Of a DNA stretch of 64,000 nucleotides, positions 42,578-51,516 are shown piece after piece. Within the stretch, counting starts at the first letter, position 1. Each line of letters begins with the position of its first letter. Position numbers and translations under genes: made by a program. The notes under the pieces were generated by a model that worked only from the letters and a program-made list of their open reading frames with translations, was not told the origin of the DNA and made no database searches. Origin of the DNA: CAYPFY01 sp964410105 (GTDB taxonomy: Bacteria > Bacteroidota > Ignavibacteria > UBA10030 > SZUA-254); contig CAYPFY010000008.1 in the NCBI GenBank assembly GCA_964410105.1, forward strand, positions 86,536-150,535. The letters are read 5' to 3'.

Positions 42578-43471
42578 TCACTTCAGGGAATCTGCGGGCA
42601 GTTCCACCGGCAGATCATCGCGGCCGCTCCAGTCTTCGAAGGAGCCGTCGTAGAGATGCACCGAGTAGCCGAGAGACTTTGCGGCGACATAGACTGTGCT
42701 AGCGGTCTGGCCGACGTGGCAGTAGGTAATAATCTCGTCTCCGGGGTGGACTCCGGCGCGGGCGAATTTCGACTGCAGAGAATCGGGGGAAAGAAACTTA
42801 TTCGTCGTATCGACGAGAGTAGTGAAGTAAAGATTACGTGCGCCCGGGATATGACCGGGGCGGGGAAAGCCGCCGCCGATCCCCCGGAAAAACTGAGGTG
42901 CGCGGGCATCGACGATAGTGACGCCGGGTTTTTTCAGGTTATCCTTCACAAAATCCGCGTCGACGATCGCGTTTTTCACAAGATGGCGGGTGAAATGGCC
43001 CCGTTCGTAGCGGGGATCTTCCTTCGACACGGCGCGGTTCTCCGCTTTCCAGATATCGAAGCCGCCGTCGAGAATCGACGTCTGATCGCCGAGGCCGAGG
43101 TATTCAAGCGTAATATAGATGCGGCCCGTGGCGCTCACGTTGCCGTTCACTCCGCAGAGGATTATCCGTGAATCATTGGAGATGCCGAGACCCGCGACAA
43201 CGGTATCGAGCTGTTCGAGGGGCGGCAGCTCAAAACTCAGTTCCTGATTCGAGGCAGCCATCGAAGTCACCCAGAGAAACCTCGCGCCCGGGATATGACC
43301 CCGGCGGAAGTCCCGTTTATTCTGTGAGACGTTCAGAATAACCAGGTTTGGATCGTTGAGATGGTCGGAAAGCCATGCGGCCGAGACAAAGACGGGCGCT
43401 TTCCCGGAGCCATGGGATGCCAGCGAAACCAGCGACGCGAGAGCGATCACAACCGTGCGAAATCGGGACAT
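42578..43471 (-). CDS. Periplasmic two-domain rhodanese (sulfurtransferase)
   Basis: A 297-residue protein; ATG 43471 is preferred (GGAG eight bases upstream, then signal SRFRTVVIALASLVSLASHG). Two rhodanese domains: the first with FRRGHIPGARFLWV and IILCGVNGNVSA, the second with TIVDARAPQFFRG, FPRPGHIPGARNLYFT, and the active loop ITYCHVGQTAST. The second-domain Cys is the catalytic residue of thiosulfate/mercaptopyruvate sulfurtransferases; a Cys is also present at the matching place of the first domain, where an Asp is more usual. It would act in the periplasm on thiosulfate or a thiol-sulfur donor. Divergent from the metal-efflux regulator gene next to it. Confidence 0.9.
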   Translation of the reverse strand: MSRFRTVVIALASLVSLASHGSGKAPVFVSAAWLSDHLNDPNLVILNVSQNKRDFRRGHIPGARFLWVTSMAASNQELSFELPPLEQLDTVVAGLGISNDSRIILCGVNGNVSATGRIYITLEYLGLGDQTSILDGGFDIWKAENRAVSKEDPRYERGHFTRHLVKNAIVDADFVKDNLKKPGVTIVDARAPQFFRGIGGGFPRPGHIPGARNLYFTTLVDTTNKFLSPDSLQSKFARAGVHPGDEIITYCHVGQTASTVYVAAKSLGYSVHLYDGSFEDWSGRDDLPVELPADSLK

Positions 43472-43598
43472 AAAAGTCTCCATGGAGATTGCACTATAAA
43501 TACGGAGAAAGGGTGCACCATGTTACGCAAATCGGCAGAGAATCCCAAAACAAACCCTTCGGCGCTAAACATTCCTCCCTCCGGTGCGAGGCGGGCTG

Positions 43599-43630
43599 TT
43601 TGAAAATCTTCGCTCAAAGACGTACTTTTT
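43599..43630 (+). promoter_or_regulatory. Candidate promoter of the metal-response regulator
   Basis: TTTG at 43599-43602, 20 bases, then TACTTTTT at 43623-43630 (seven of eight matches to TAnnTTTG). The start codon at 43668 is 37 bases downstream of the box. Confidence 0.38.
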
Positions 43631-43667
43631 ATCAGTTCACCTGTCAGAATCAGCACACCATACGGGC

Positions 43668-44345
43668 ATGAAAGTATTGCTCATCGAAGATGATCCGCGG
43701 GTATCGGCCTTCATCAAAAAGGGATTAGAAGAGCAGGGATACGACGTCGAGGCGGCTTACGACGGAGTATACGGGACAAAACTGGCCCTGGAGAATTTCC
43801 ATGATGTCATCATACTTGACATCATCCTTCCGGAGAGAAACGGCATCGAAGTCTTGAGGCAGATCAGAAAGGAGAACCCGGCGGTTCCGATCCTCATGCT
43901 CACGGCGCTCGGCGAGCCGGACGACAGGGTCAAGGGCCTCAACGCCGGGGCGGACGACTACGTGGTCAAGCCATTCAACTTCAAAGAGCTTTTGGCCAGG
44001 GTTGCGGCCATGACCCGTCGCCAGGCCGGCCAGGCGAACGGCGTCGTGTACAGGGTGGGTGATCTCGAGATCAACACCGAGACGAGGATCGTCAGGCGAG
44101 CGGGGACTCCGATAAAGCTCACCGCCCGGGAATTCACCCTCCTCGAGGTTTTTGTACGGAATGCGGGAAAAGTCCTCACGCGGAGGGACCTTGCAGAGCG
44201 CGTGTGGGACACAGGCTTTGACACAGGGACGAACGTGGTCGACGTCTATGTCAACTACCTCCGGAAAAAAATCGACCGGGATTTCCCCGAAAAACTCATC
44301 CACACCATCATCGGGGTCGGGTATGTTTTGAGGGAGAAGGAATGA
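43668..44345 (+). CDS. OmpR/PhoB-family response regulator (CusR-like)
   Basis: A 225-residue regulator starting at ATG 43668, where the receiver domain begins (KVLLIEDDPRVSAFIKKGLE). Receiver: acidic pair Glu-Asp-Asp 7-9, phospho-acceptor Asp51 (VIILDIILPERNG), switch Thr (LMLTALGE) and Lys in VVKPFNF. Winged-helix DNA-binding domain from about 130: LEINTETRIVRRAGTPIKLT, AREFTLLEVFVRNAGKVLTR, DVYVNYLRKKIDRDFPEKLI, HTIIGVGYVLRE. It overlaps the kinase gene by four bases. The DNA-binding site is probably the pair of direct repeats at 45704-45754. Confidence 0.93.
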   Translation: MKVLLIEDDPRVSAFIKKGLEEQGYDVEAAYDGVYGTKLALENFHDVIILDIILPERNGIEVLRQIRKENPAVPILMLTALGEPDDRVKGLNAGADDYVVKPFNFKELLARVAAMTRRQAGQANGVVYRVGDLEINTETRIVRRAGTPIKLTAREFTLLEVFVRNAGKVLTRRDLAERVWDTGFDTGTNVVDVYVNYLRKKIDRDFPEKLIHTIIGVGYVLREKE

Positions 44346-45709
44346 GAATCGGGACGAGGATCACCCTCCAGTTTGCCGCCATGGTCAGCCTCATCCTCGG
44401 AGTAGTCCTAGTCATAATCTACTCCCTGAGCGAAATACATTCCCAGAACGACTTTTACGACAGACTTGAAGAGCGGGCATTCAGCGCGGCGAACATCTTC
44501 CTCGAGCAGGACGAAGTGACCAAAGAACGGTATGCGGAGTTTCAGAAAAAGTACCTTCAGACTCTCCCCCAGGAGATCATACAGGTCTTTGACGAGCGCG
44601 ATTCGAACGTCTTCATCCAGAGGAACGCCCAGATCTCCTTCGCGCCGGGAGTGCTCGACCGGATCCGGAAGGAGCGCGTCGTCCGCGTTGCCGACGGAAA
44701 GAGGCAGGCCGTGGGCATCTACTATGAAGACAACCAGGGCAACTTCGTTATCCTCGCCTCGGCGATTGACGAGGCAGGTCTGGGGAGGCTTGACAACCTC
44801 AAGCTGATCCTCGTCCTCTGTTTCCTCGGAAATCTCACCATCGTCTATCTGGCCGGGAAATTCTTCTCCCGGCGCGCACTAAATCCGATCCGGGCGATCG
44901 TCAGGCAGGTCAGGGCCATCACTGCCTCGAAGCTTGACCGGCGCGTTGACGGCGGCGAGGGAAAGGACGAAATAGCCGAACTTGCCGTAGCGTTCAACGA
45001 CACCCTCCGGAGGCTGGAGCTCGCCTTCGAATCCCGGAAAACCTTCATCAGCAACGCCTCACACGAACTGCGCACTCCCCTCACGGCCATGATCGGCGAA
45101 GTCGAAGTCTTGCTCTCGAAAGAGCGGGACAAGCAGGATTACGCCTCCACCCTTGCGAACGTCCTCAGGGAGGCGGAGCAGCTCAAGGAACTCACGAACA
45201 TGCTCCTGAGCCTTGCCAGGACGGACGTCGCCGAGGAGAGCGAGCTCATGGACATCCGTCTCGACGAAATCCTCTGGGAAGTGAAGGAAAAAGTCCTTGC
45301 CAAGGTGCCGTCGGCGCAGATCGCCGTCACCATCGACGACATGCCGGGCGAGCCGGAGAACCTCACCGTGCACGGCAACCGCCACCTGTTGATCTCGGCG
45401 TTTTCCAACATCGTTGAGAATGCGCTGAAATTCTCCGACAATCGGCGCGTCGTATGCCGGATGCGATGTTTTCCAAAAAGCCTTGTCGTCACAATCAGCG
45501 ACACCGGGATCGGCATCGCGAGGGAGGATCTCGCCAAGATATTTCAGCCATTCTACCGCGGTGAAAACGCCCGGAAATTCAGCGGGCACGGGATCGGGCT
45601 CGCCCTGACGGAGAAGATCATAAAGCTTCACGGAGGCGCGGTAAGTGCGGAATCGACCGTCGGGGCCGGCACGGAGGTCAGCATCACACTCCCGGTCAAC
45701 CATTTCTAA
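44342..45709 (+). CDS. Sensor histidine kinase (CusS-like)
   Basis: A 455-residue kinase with two membrane helices (about 8-30, FAAMVSLILGVVLVIIYSL; and 154-172) that bracket a 120-residue periplasmic sensor domain; HAMP at about 175-230; HisKA with His241 (FISNASHELRTPLTAMI); HATPase_c with N box (SNIVENALKFSDN), G1 (ISDTGIGIAREDL), F and G2 (GHGIGLALTEKI) motifs. The sensor domain has no Met/His-rich metal site by eye, so the signal is unsure. Its stop codon region carries the first of four TTCTAATC boxes. Confidence 0.92.
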   Translation: MRIGTRITLQFAAMVSLILGVVLVIIYSLSEIHSQNDFYDRLEERAFSAANIFLEQDEVTKERYAEFQKKYLQTLPQEIIQVFDERDSNVFIQRNAQISFAPGVLDRIRKERVVRVADGKRQAVGIYYEDNQGNFVILASAIDEAGLGRLDNLKLILVLCFLGNLTIVYLAGKFFSRRALNPIRAIVRQVRAITASKLDRRVDGGEGKDEIAELAVAFNDTLRRLELAFESRKTFISNASHELRTPLTAMIGEVEVLLSKERDKQDYASTLANVLREAEQLKELTNMLLSLARTDVAEESELMDIRLDEILWEVKEKVLAKVPSAQIAVTIDDMPGEPENLTVHGNRHLLISAFSNIVENALKFSDNRRVVCRMRCFPKSLVVTISDTGIGIAREDLAKIFQPFYRGENARKFSGHGIGLALTEKIIKLHGGAVSAESTVGAGTEVSITLPVNHF

Positions 45710-45754
45710 TCAAATTCTAATCCCCGTTCCCTCCTTTCTCATCCCGTTCTAATC
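45704..45754 (+). promoter_or_regulatory. Two pairs of 11-bp-spaced direct repeats, likely response-regulator operator
   Basis: TTCTAATC occurs at 45704, 45715 and 45747, and TTCTCATC at 45736. Starts are 11 bases apart inside each pair and 32 bases apart between pairs (three helical turns). This is the geometry of pho-box-type operators of OmpR/PhoB-family regulators. TATATT at 45764-45769 lies ten bases past the last box, so the second pair would take the place of a -35. Confidence 0.6.
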
Positions 45755-45774
45755 CGGCGGGCGTATATTCATTC

Positions 45775-46989
45775 ATGACTCCGAAGGCGATCATCCTGAT
45801 GGCTCTTGCCGCCGTTTCAAGCGGTCAGCCAAAAACGCTGCTTCAGGTCGAGGAAGAGGCCCTCAAGAACAATTTGTCGCTCCTCGCCGGGCGCTATCAG
45901 ATAAGCATGTCGGAGGCCGACATCATCACTGCCCGGCTCCGTCCGAACCCTTCGCTCTCGCTCTCCGGCGACGTCTTCCCTCATCCGGGGGATTTTTCGG
46001 GGAAAAACTACAGCGCCTCGGTCGGCGTGCCGATCGAGCTGGGCGGGAAAAGAGCTGCGCGGACGGAGCTTGCGGAAAGCGCGTCGACTGCATCGGCAAG
46101 AACATTCGACGACGCCATCCGTATGCTCCTCCTTGCGGTCCGGACCACATTCTACGGCGCGCTTGACGCCAAATACTCGCTGGAGCTTGCGAGTAGAAAC
46201 ATCGAGTCGCTCGACAGCATCGTGGCCCTCAACAAGATCCGCCTCCAGGCAAAGGACATATCCGAGTCCGAGCTCATGAGGACAGAGGTGAGCGCTCTCA
46301 ACGAGCACGTCCAGTTCGAATCCGCCCGGGCGGAATTCGAGCGGGCGAAAATCGTGCTTCAGGAATCGATGGGGTCGAAGCAACTCTCCACAAACTTCGA
46401 CATATCGGGCGATCTGACGTCGCTTCCTGACACAACATCGCCATCGCTTGGCGAAGCGACGCGGGCGGCACTGGAGCACAGGCCGGACCTTCTCGCCATG
46501 CGGTCGCAGGTCGCGGCGGCGGAAGCCAACAAAAAGCTGCAGGACGCTTTGTCGGCCGTGGATATCTCCGCCGGGGGATACTATTCAACCCAACAGGGGG
46601 AGGAGTTTGCCGGAATTTCCCTCTCGGTCCCGCTCCCTTTATTCAGTCGCAATCAGGGGGAGATCCGGAAGGCGGAGTCGAGATTCGAGCAGGCGAAGGT
46701 CCAGCTGTCCGCGCTCGAGCATCAGATCGAGGCCGAAGTACGGACTGCATACGACGACTTCCTGGCGCGAAAATCAATCGTCAGCACTCTCGGGAAAGAC
46801 GTCATCGGAAAATCAGCGAGCGTGCGCGATATCGTCGAGTACTCATACAGAAAGGGGGGCACATCGATACTCGATCTCCTGGATGCACAGCGGACATTCA
46901 ACGACACGATGAAATCCTATTACGATGCTCTGGCGTCCCTCCATAAGAGCGCCTATGCCCTCCGGGCAGCGATAGGCAGGGAGGATTGA
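45775..46989 (+). CDS. TolC-family outer-membrane channel (CusC/CzcC-like)
   Basis: A 404-residue outer-membrane factor: LQVEEEALKNNLSLLAGRYQ at the N-terminus, ARLRPNPSLSLSGDVF, then paired long helices with heptad Ala/Leu patterns (AARTELAESASTASARTFDD; EATRAALEHRPDLLAMRSQV), GAGISLSVPLPLF-like strands (EFAGISLSVPLPLFSRNQGE), and a final YRKGGTSILDLLDAQRTFND, the CzcC hallmark. It forms the exit duct of the efflux pump. No ribosome site precedes the ATG, and the predicted RNA start from TATATT at 45764 would fall next to the ATG, so a leaderless message is possible. Four bases separate it from the adaptor gene. Confidence 0.92.
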   Translation: MTPKAIILMALAAVSSGQPKTLLQVEEEALKNNLSLLAGRYQISMSEADIITARLRPNPSLSLSGDVFPHPGDFSGKNYSASVGVPIELGGKRAARTELAESASTASARTFDDAIRMLLLAVRTTFYGALDAKYSLELASRNIESLDSIVALNKIRLQAKDISESELMRTEVSALNEHVQFESARAEFERAKIVLQESMGSKQLSTNFDISGDLTSLPDTTSPSLGEATRAALEHRPDLLAMRSQVAAAEANKKLQDALSAVDISAGGYYSTQQGEEFAGISLSVPLPLFSRNQGEIRKAESRFEQAKVQLSALEHQIEAEVRTAYDDFLARKSIVSTLGKDVIGKSASVRDIVEYSYRKGGTSILDLLDAQRTFNDTMKSYYDALASLHKSAYALRAAIGRED

Positions 46990-46993
46990 GGTC

Positions 46994-47971
46994 ATGAAAG
47001 CGTTCGGCGCCATCGGCGGATTGCTTGCCCTATCCGCCTCATTCATGAGCCAGTCATGCAACAGGACCGATTCCCTTGCCGCGGAATCGAGGGCGGCTGA
47101 GGCCCCGGTTCAGGTCACCCGGGGCGGCTTCGACATCGACTTCTCCCCGCGCTCAGCGCAGCTGGGCCAGATCGGGACCGACACCGTGCGGTCGCAGGAA
47201 CTCGAGCTCGGGATAACGGCCCCCGCGCACGTCGTCGTGGCCATTGCCCGCTCGGAGTTTCAGGGAAACATCTACCTCTTCGAGACGCAGGATCTCACCC
47301 AGCTGTACGCCGAGTTCACAAAAAGCTCCTCGGCGCTCACGCGTTCATCCCGGCAATACGAGCGTGTGAAAGACCTGCGATACCACAAGGCGGTGGCGGA
47401 AAAAGATCTGCAGGACGCCGAGCATGACTATGCGGAGGCGAGGGCTGAGCTCGGGGAGAAGGAAAGCCGGCTGAGGGCATCGGGGATCGATCCCAGGGAA
47501 CTTGAAAAAACCCCTCCGGGGTACGTGTGGATCATTGCGGACATCCCTGAGGACCAGCTCCAGAAAATATCCCGGCAGACGCGCGGAGAGATCTCGTGCA
47601 ACTCCTTTCCCGGAGAAACATGGGAAGGCCGCCTGCTTTCGACGGGTGAAGTCATCGATCCGGCGACCCGGACCTTCAAAGCCAACCTTCTGGTTCCGAA
47701 CCGGGAGGGCAAACTCCGTCCGGGCATGTTCGGGACGGTGGCATTCCGGCAACCGTCGGAGAACGTCCTCACGGTGCCGCGGGCGGCCGTCATCAACCTG
47801 CAGGGCAAGGCATACATTTTCACCTGTTCCGGAAGAACATTTCACCGAACCGAGGTTCAGATCGGCAGCGAGACGCGGGAGCGGTACATCGTTACGGGCG
47901 GAGTCCGGAACGGCGACGTCATCGCCAGCTCGGGGGTCATCCTCCTCAAGCAGCTGAGCTTTGGGTACTGA
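46994..47971 (+). CDS. RND efflux periplasmic adaptor (CusB/CzcB-like)
   Basis: A 325-residue membrane fusion protein. Signal (KAFGAIGGLLALSASFMS) with a possible lipid-attachment Cys (SQSC). The beta-barrel and lipoyl halves surround a short helical hairpin (ALTRSSRQYERVKDLRYHK, AVAEKDLQDAEHDYAEARAE); VWIIADIPEDQLQKI and GRLLSTGEVIDPATRTFKAN are typical of heavy-metal adaptors, as is LRPGMFGTVAF. The N-terminal Met-rich or zinc-ribbon metal domain found in some CusB/CzcB proteins is absent. Lies between the channel and pump genes. Confidence 0.9.
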   Translation: MKAFGAIGGLLALSASFMSQSCNRTDSLAAESRAAEAPVQVTRGGFDIDFSPRSAQLGQIGTDTVRSQELELGITAPAHVVVAIARSEFQGNIYLFETQDLTQLYAEFTKSSSALTRSSRQYERVKDLRYHKAVAEKDLQDAEHDYAEARAELGEKESRLRASGIDPRELEKTPPGYVWIIADIPEDQLQKISRQTRGEISCNSFPGETWEGRLLSTGEVIDPATRTFKANLLVPNREGKLRPGMFGTVAFRQPSENVLTVPRAAVINLQGKAYIFTCSGRTFHRTEVQIGSETRERYIVTGGVRNGDVIASSGVILLKQLSFGY

Positions 47972-47998
47972 ATTCATGACTGACGATCCCACATCGGA

Positions 47999-50900
47999 AT
48001 GATCCGGCGGCTAGTCAGTTTCGCGCTCGAACAGCGATTGGTCAGCCTTTCGCTCGGCGTCATCCTCATCGGGATAGGGATCTGGGCGTACACCCAGCTG
48101 AAAATTGAAGCCTACCCTGACGTGGGCGATACCGAGGTTGAGGTTATCACGAAATACCCGGGTCGTGCCGCGGAAGAAGTCGAGCAGCAGGTCACCGTTC
48201 CCGTGGAGCGTGTCCTCAACAGCGTTCCGCACGTCCTCGAGCGCAGATCCAAGACCATATTCGGGCTTTCAACGATCAGGCTGACCTTCGAGGAGGGGAC
48301 AAGCGACTATGATGCGCGGCAGCTCGTCCTGGAAAACTTGCGGAGAGTTGAGCTCCCTGAAGGCGCGGAGGCGGAACTCGCCCCGGTGTGGACGCCGGTG
48401 GGCGAGATTTACCGATACATCCTCGTCGGCGACGCGTCCCACTCCGTGATGGACCTCAGAACAGTACAGGACTGGATAGTCGAGCCGCTCCTTCTCCAGA
48501 CTCCGGGCGTTTCGGACGTCGTCAACTTCGGCGGGCTCGTGAAGCAATTCGCCGTCATCATCGACCCCAATTCTCTCCAGAAATACGGCATAACATTGCA
48601 GCAGGTCGCCGTCGCGATCCAGTCGAACAACGTCAACACCGGGGGGAACATCCTCAGTGTGGGGGGTCAGGGAATGGCTGTTCGAGGCCTGGGCCGGATA
48701 ACCTCTACGGAGGACATCGGGAACATCGTCGTCAATTCGGTAAAAGGCATCCCCGTCTTCATCAAAAACATCGCATCGGTCGAGATAGGGGCCCTGCCGC
48801 CGACCGGGATACTCGGATATACGGACAACATCCGCGGAACGGACAATGACGAGAGCGTGCAGGGGCTCATCCTTATGCGTCGTGGGGAGAATCCCAGCGA
48901 AATACTCTCGAGGATCAAAGACAAGATCAGCCAGATCAATGAGACGTCTCTCCCTTCGGGGGTGCGGCTCGTCGCGACATACGACAGGACGGAACTCGTC
49001 AACAACACGGTGCACACCGTCTCGCACACCCTCTTCGAGGGCATCTCGATCGTCGTCCTGGTACTCGTTTTTTTCCTCGGAAGCGTTCGGACGGCGCTCG
49101 TCGTAGCGCTGACGATCCCGCTCTCGCTGCTCTTCGCGTTCATCGCCATGCATTTCACCGGCATACCGGCGAACCTGCTCTCCCTGGGCGCGATCGACTT
49201 CGGCATCATCGTCGACGGGGCAGTCGTCATGGCGGAGAACATCATGCGGAGAATCTCCGGAGCGACCCCTCATGAACGGGAGCGCGGAGCCGCGTGGATC
49301 GTCCTGGATGCGGCGCGGGAAGTAGAGCGCGAGATCTTCTTTGCCATCACGATCATCGTCCTGGCCTATCTGCCCCTCTTCACGTTTCAGAGGGTGGAGG
49401 GAAAACTCTTCTCCCCGATGGCCTACACGATCTCGTATGCGATCGCGGGGTCGATGATCGTGGCCCTGACGCTCATCCCCGTCATCCTTTCCTTCGTCCT
49501 CAAAAAGGGGGAAAAAAACCGTGAGAACCCTGTCATGAGATGGCTGCGGGATTCTTACGGGAAACTCCTCGAGTGGATACTCCGCAGGAGGGGCTTCATC
49601 GCCGCGGGATCGATCGCGCTCGTCCTGGGCGCGATCCTCCTTGCGACCCGGCTTGGCACGGAATTTCTTCCGGAGCTTGACGAAGGGTCATTCAACATCC
49701 GGTGCATCCTCCCGGCGGGCATCTCCCTTGAAGAAGCGTCAAAGATCGCCCCCAGAGTTCGCCGGCTGATTGCAGAGTCACAGGAGACATCCATCGTCAT
49801 ATCCCAGCTCGGGCGCAACGACGACGGGACCGATCCCTACGGACCGAACCGGCTCGAACTGCTTGTCGGGCTGAAGCCGTACGACAGCTGGACCGGCGGC
49901 AAGAGCAAGCAGGATTTGCTTGAGGAAATCAAAAGCCGGCTCGAGACGCACATCCCCGGGGCGATCATCAGCTTCTCTCAGCCCATCCTGGACAACGTCA
50001 CCGAGGCCGTCACGGGATCGGTTGCCGACCTGGCGGTCCTCATCAACGGCAACAACCTCAGCCTGATGCGGGCGACGGCGGACACGGTGGCAGATGTCAT
50101 AAAAAACATAGAGGGGGCAAGCGAATACGGGATTGAGCAGGAGGGAAGCCAGGCTCAGCTTTCGATACAGATTGACAGGCAGAAAGCTGCCCGGTACGGC
50201 ATCAATGTCAAGGACGTTCAGGACATCATCGAAATGGCGATCGGGGGGAGGCCGGTCAGCAGCCTCTATGAAGGAGAAAAGCGGTTCAACATCGCGATGC
50301 GGTATCCGGAGGTCATGCGGTCGACCGTCAGCGACCTCGGGGGCATCCTGGTCGATTCGCCGGGATCCGGGCGGATCCCTTTGCGGGAAATAGCCTTCAT
50401 CTCGATCACAGACGGGTCGACAATTATCGCGCGGCAAGATGGACGGCGGCAGATCTCAGTGCGGACGAACATACGTGGGAGAGATCAAGGAGGATTTGTC
50501 GCGGAGGCGCAAGAAAAGGTGCAGAAGGCAGTCCACTTGCCGCACGGTTATACGATCGAATGGGGAGGTCAATTTGAGAACCTCGACCGCGCGCGGAGGC
50601 GTCTGATTATCGTCATCCCGATCACGGTCGGGATCATCTTCGTCTTACTTTTCCTCCTCTTCCGGGAGGTCAAATATGCGGCCATTGTGCTCGCGAACGT
50701 CCCCTTTGCTCTCGTCGGGGGAGTCATCGCGCTCATGGCACGGGGCATGAACTTTAACGTCAGCGCGGGGGTTGGATTCGTCTCGTTATTCGGGGTTGCG
50801 GTCATGAGCGGCGTGCTCCTGATCTCGCACATCAACCACGTGCGGATCGAGGAAACCCTGGAACTGGAGGAGGCGATCCGCAGGGGGGCAAAAACCCAGC

Positions 50901-51142
50901 TTCGTCCCATACTCATGATGATGACCGTAGCAATGCTCGGGTTGATTCCTGCCGCCAGGGCCATCGGGATCGGATCTGATGTCCAGCGGCCCCTTGCGAC
51001 GGTCATCGTAGGAGGTCTTGCCTCGGCGCTCATCCTCACCCTCGTATCCCTTCCCGCCATTTATTACCTCGTCGAAGATTTTGGGAGGAACAGGCAAAGG
51101 GAGAATGCCGGCAAACTTCTCCGTGAGGCAGTAGAGGCGTAG
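47999..51142 (+). CDS. Heavy-metal RND efflux pump (CusA/CzcA family)
   Basis: A 1047-residue inner-membrane antiporter. The start LRRLVSFALEQRLVSLSLG-type N-terminus, DVGDTEVEVITKYPGRAAEE, VERVLNSVPHV and RSKTIFGLSTIRLTFEEG are family hallmarks. TM4 carries the proton-relay residues of metal RND pumps in AIDFGIIVDGAVVMAENIM (Asp, Asp, Glu). The porter segment LPAGISLEEASKIAPRV has no Met where CusA has metal-binding methionines, which favours divalent metals (Zn, Co, Ni, Cd) over Cu/Ag; that is an inference from a by-eye comparison. All twelve helices appear present. Followed after two bases by the DUF190 gene. Confidence 0.94.
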   Translation: MIRRLVSFALEQRLVSLSLGVILIGIGIWAYTQLKIEAYPDVGDTEVEVITKYPGRAAEEVEQQVTVPVERVLNSVPHVLERRSKTIFGLSTIRLTFEEGTSDYDARQLVLENLRRVELPEGAEAELAPVWTPVGEIYRYILVGDASHSVMDLRTVQDWIVEPLLLQTPGVSDVVNFGGLVKQFAVIIDPNSLQKYGITLQQVAVAIQSNNVNTGGNILSVGGQGMAVRGLGRITSTEDIGNIVVNSVKGIPVFIKNIASVEIGALPPTGILGYTDNIRGTDNDESVQGLILMRRGENPSEILSRIKDKISQINETSLPSGVRLVATYDRTELVNNTVHTVSHTLFEGISIVVLVLVFFLGSVRTALVVALTIPLSLLFAFIAMHFTGIPANLLSLGAIDFGIIVDGAVVMAENIMRRISGATPHERERGAAWIVLDAAREVEREIFFAITIIVLAYLPLFTFQRVEGKLFSPMAYTISYAIAGSMIVALTLIPVILSFVLKKGEKNRENPVMRWLRDSYGKLLEWILRRRGFIAAGSIALVLGAILLATRLGTEFLPELDEGSFNIRCILPAGISLEEASKIAPRVRRLIAESQETSIVISQLGRNDDGTDPYGPNRLELLVGLKPYDSWTGGKSKQDLLEEIKSRLETHIPGAIISFSQPILDNVTEAVTGSVADLAVLINGNNLSLMRATADTVADVIKNIEGASEYGIEQEGSQAQLSIQIDRQKAARYGINVKDVQDIIEMAIGGRPVSSLYEGEKRFNIAMRYPEVMRSTVSDLGGILVDSPGSGRIPLREIAFISITDGSTIIARQDGRRQISVRTNIRGRDQGGFVAEAQEKVQKAVHLPHGYTIEWGGQFENLDRARRRLIIVIPITVGIIFVLLFLLFREVKYAAIVLANVPFALVGGVIALMARGMNFNVSAGVGFVSLFGVAVMSGVLLISHINHVRIEETLELEEAIRRGAKTQLRPILMMMTVAMLGLIPAARAIGIGSDVQRPLATVIVGGLASALILTLVSLPAIYYLVEDFGRNRQRENAGKLLREAVEA

Positions 51143-51144
51143 GC

Positions 51145-51516
51145 ATGCAGGAGAAAACGCAAAGCCCGAACCTTCACGGCCATTCAAAAATGCTCGTCAT
51201 CTTCATCGACGAAGAGGACAGGATCGATCACAGGCCTTTGCACGAGGCCATCGTGCGGCAGTTAAGAAAATCCGACATTGCGGGAGCGACCGTGCTTCGC
51301 GGCATCATGGGATACGGGGCTCAGCACAGAATCACTGGCAGCGGGACGCTGGGGATACCCGAAGGCCGTCCCATCACAATCATTGCGGTCGACGACGAGG
51401 CAAAAATCGTGGCTGCACTTCCCGAGATCGAACCCATGGTACGGGAGGGGCTCATCGTGCTGGTCGACGCGTTTGTGAGAAAATACAGCGCCGGCCCTGC
51501 GCAGAGCAGGTTTTAG
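51145..51516 (+). CDS. DUF190 PII-like protein
   Basis: A 123-residue protein of the DUF190 family (ferredoxin-like, PII-related fold): MLVIFIDEEDRIDHRPLHEA, IVRQLRKSDIAGATVLRGIM, GYGAQHRITGSG and ITIIAVDDEAKI. The conserved GxxGYGxxxxIH-like loop is present as RGIMGYGAQHRI. DUF190 proteins occur with fluoride channels and with metal RND operons; they are thought to be trimeric small-molecule sensors, ligand unsettled. Start is two bases behind the pump gene, so expression is linked. Confidence 0.88.
   Translation: MQEKTQSPNLHGHSKMLVIFIDEEDRIDHRPLHEAIVRQLRKSDIAGATVLRGIMGYGAQHRITGSGTLGIPEGRPITIIAVDDEAKIVAALPEIEPMVREGLIVLVDAFVRKYSAGPAQSRF

Noticed and set aside
48269..49273. Long open frame opposite the RND pump gene
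   Set aside because: It is antisense to a well-recognised coding region and is open only because of strong codon-phase GC bias; the protein is almost all Asp, Arg, Val and Glu.
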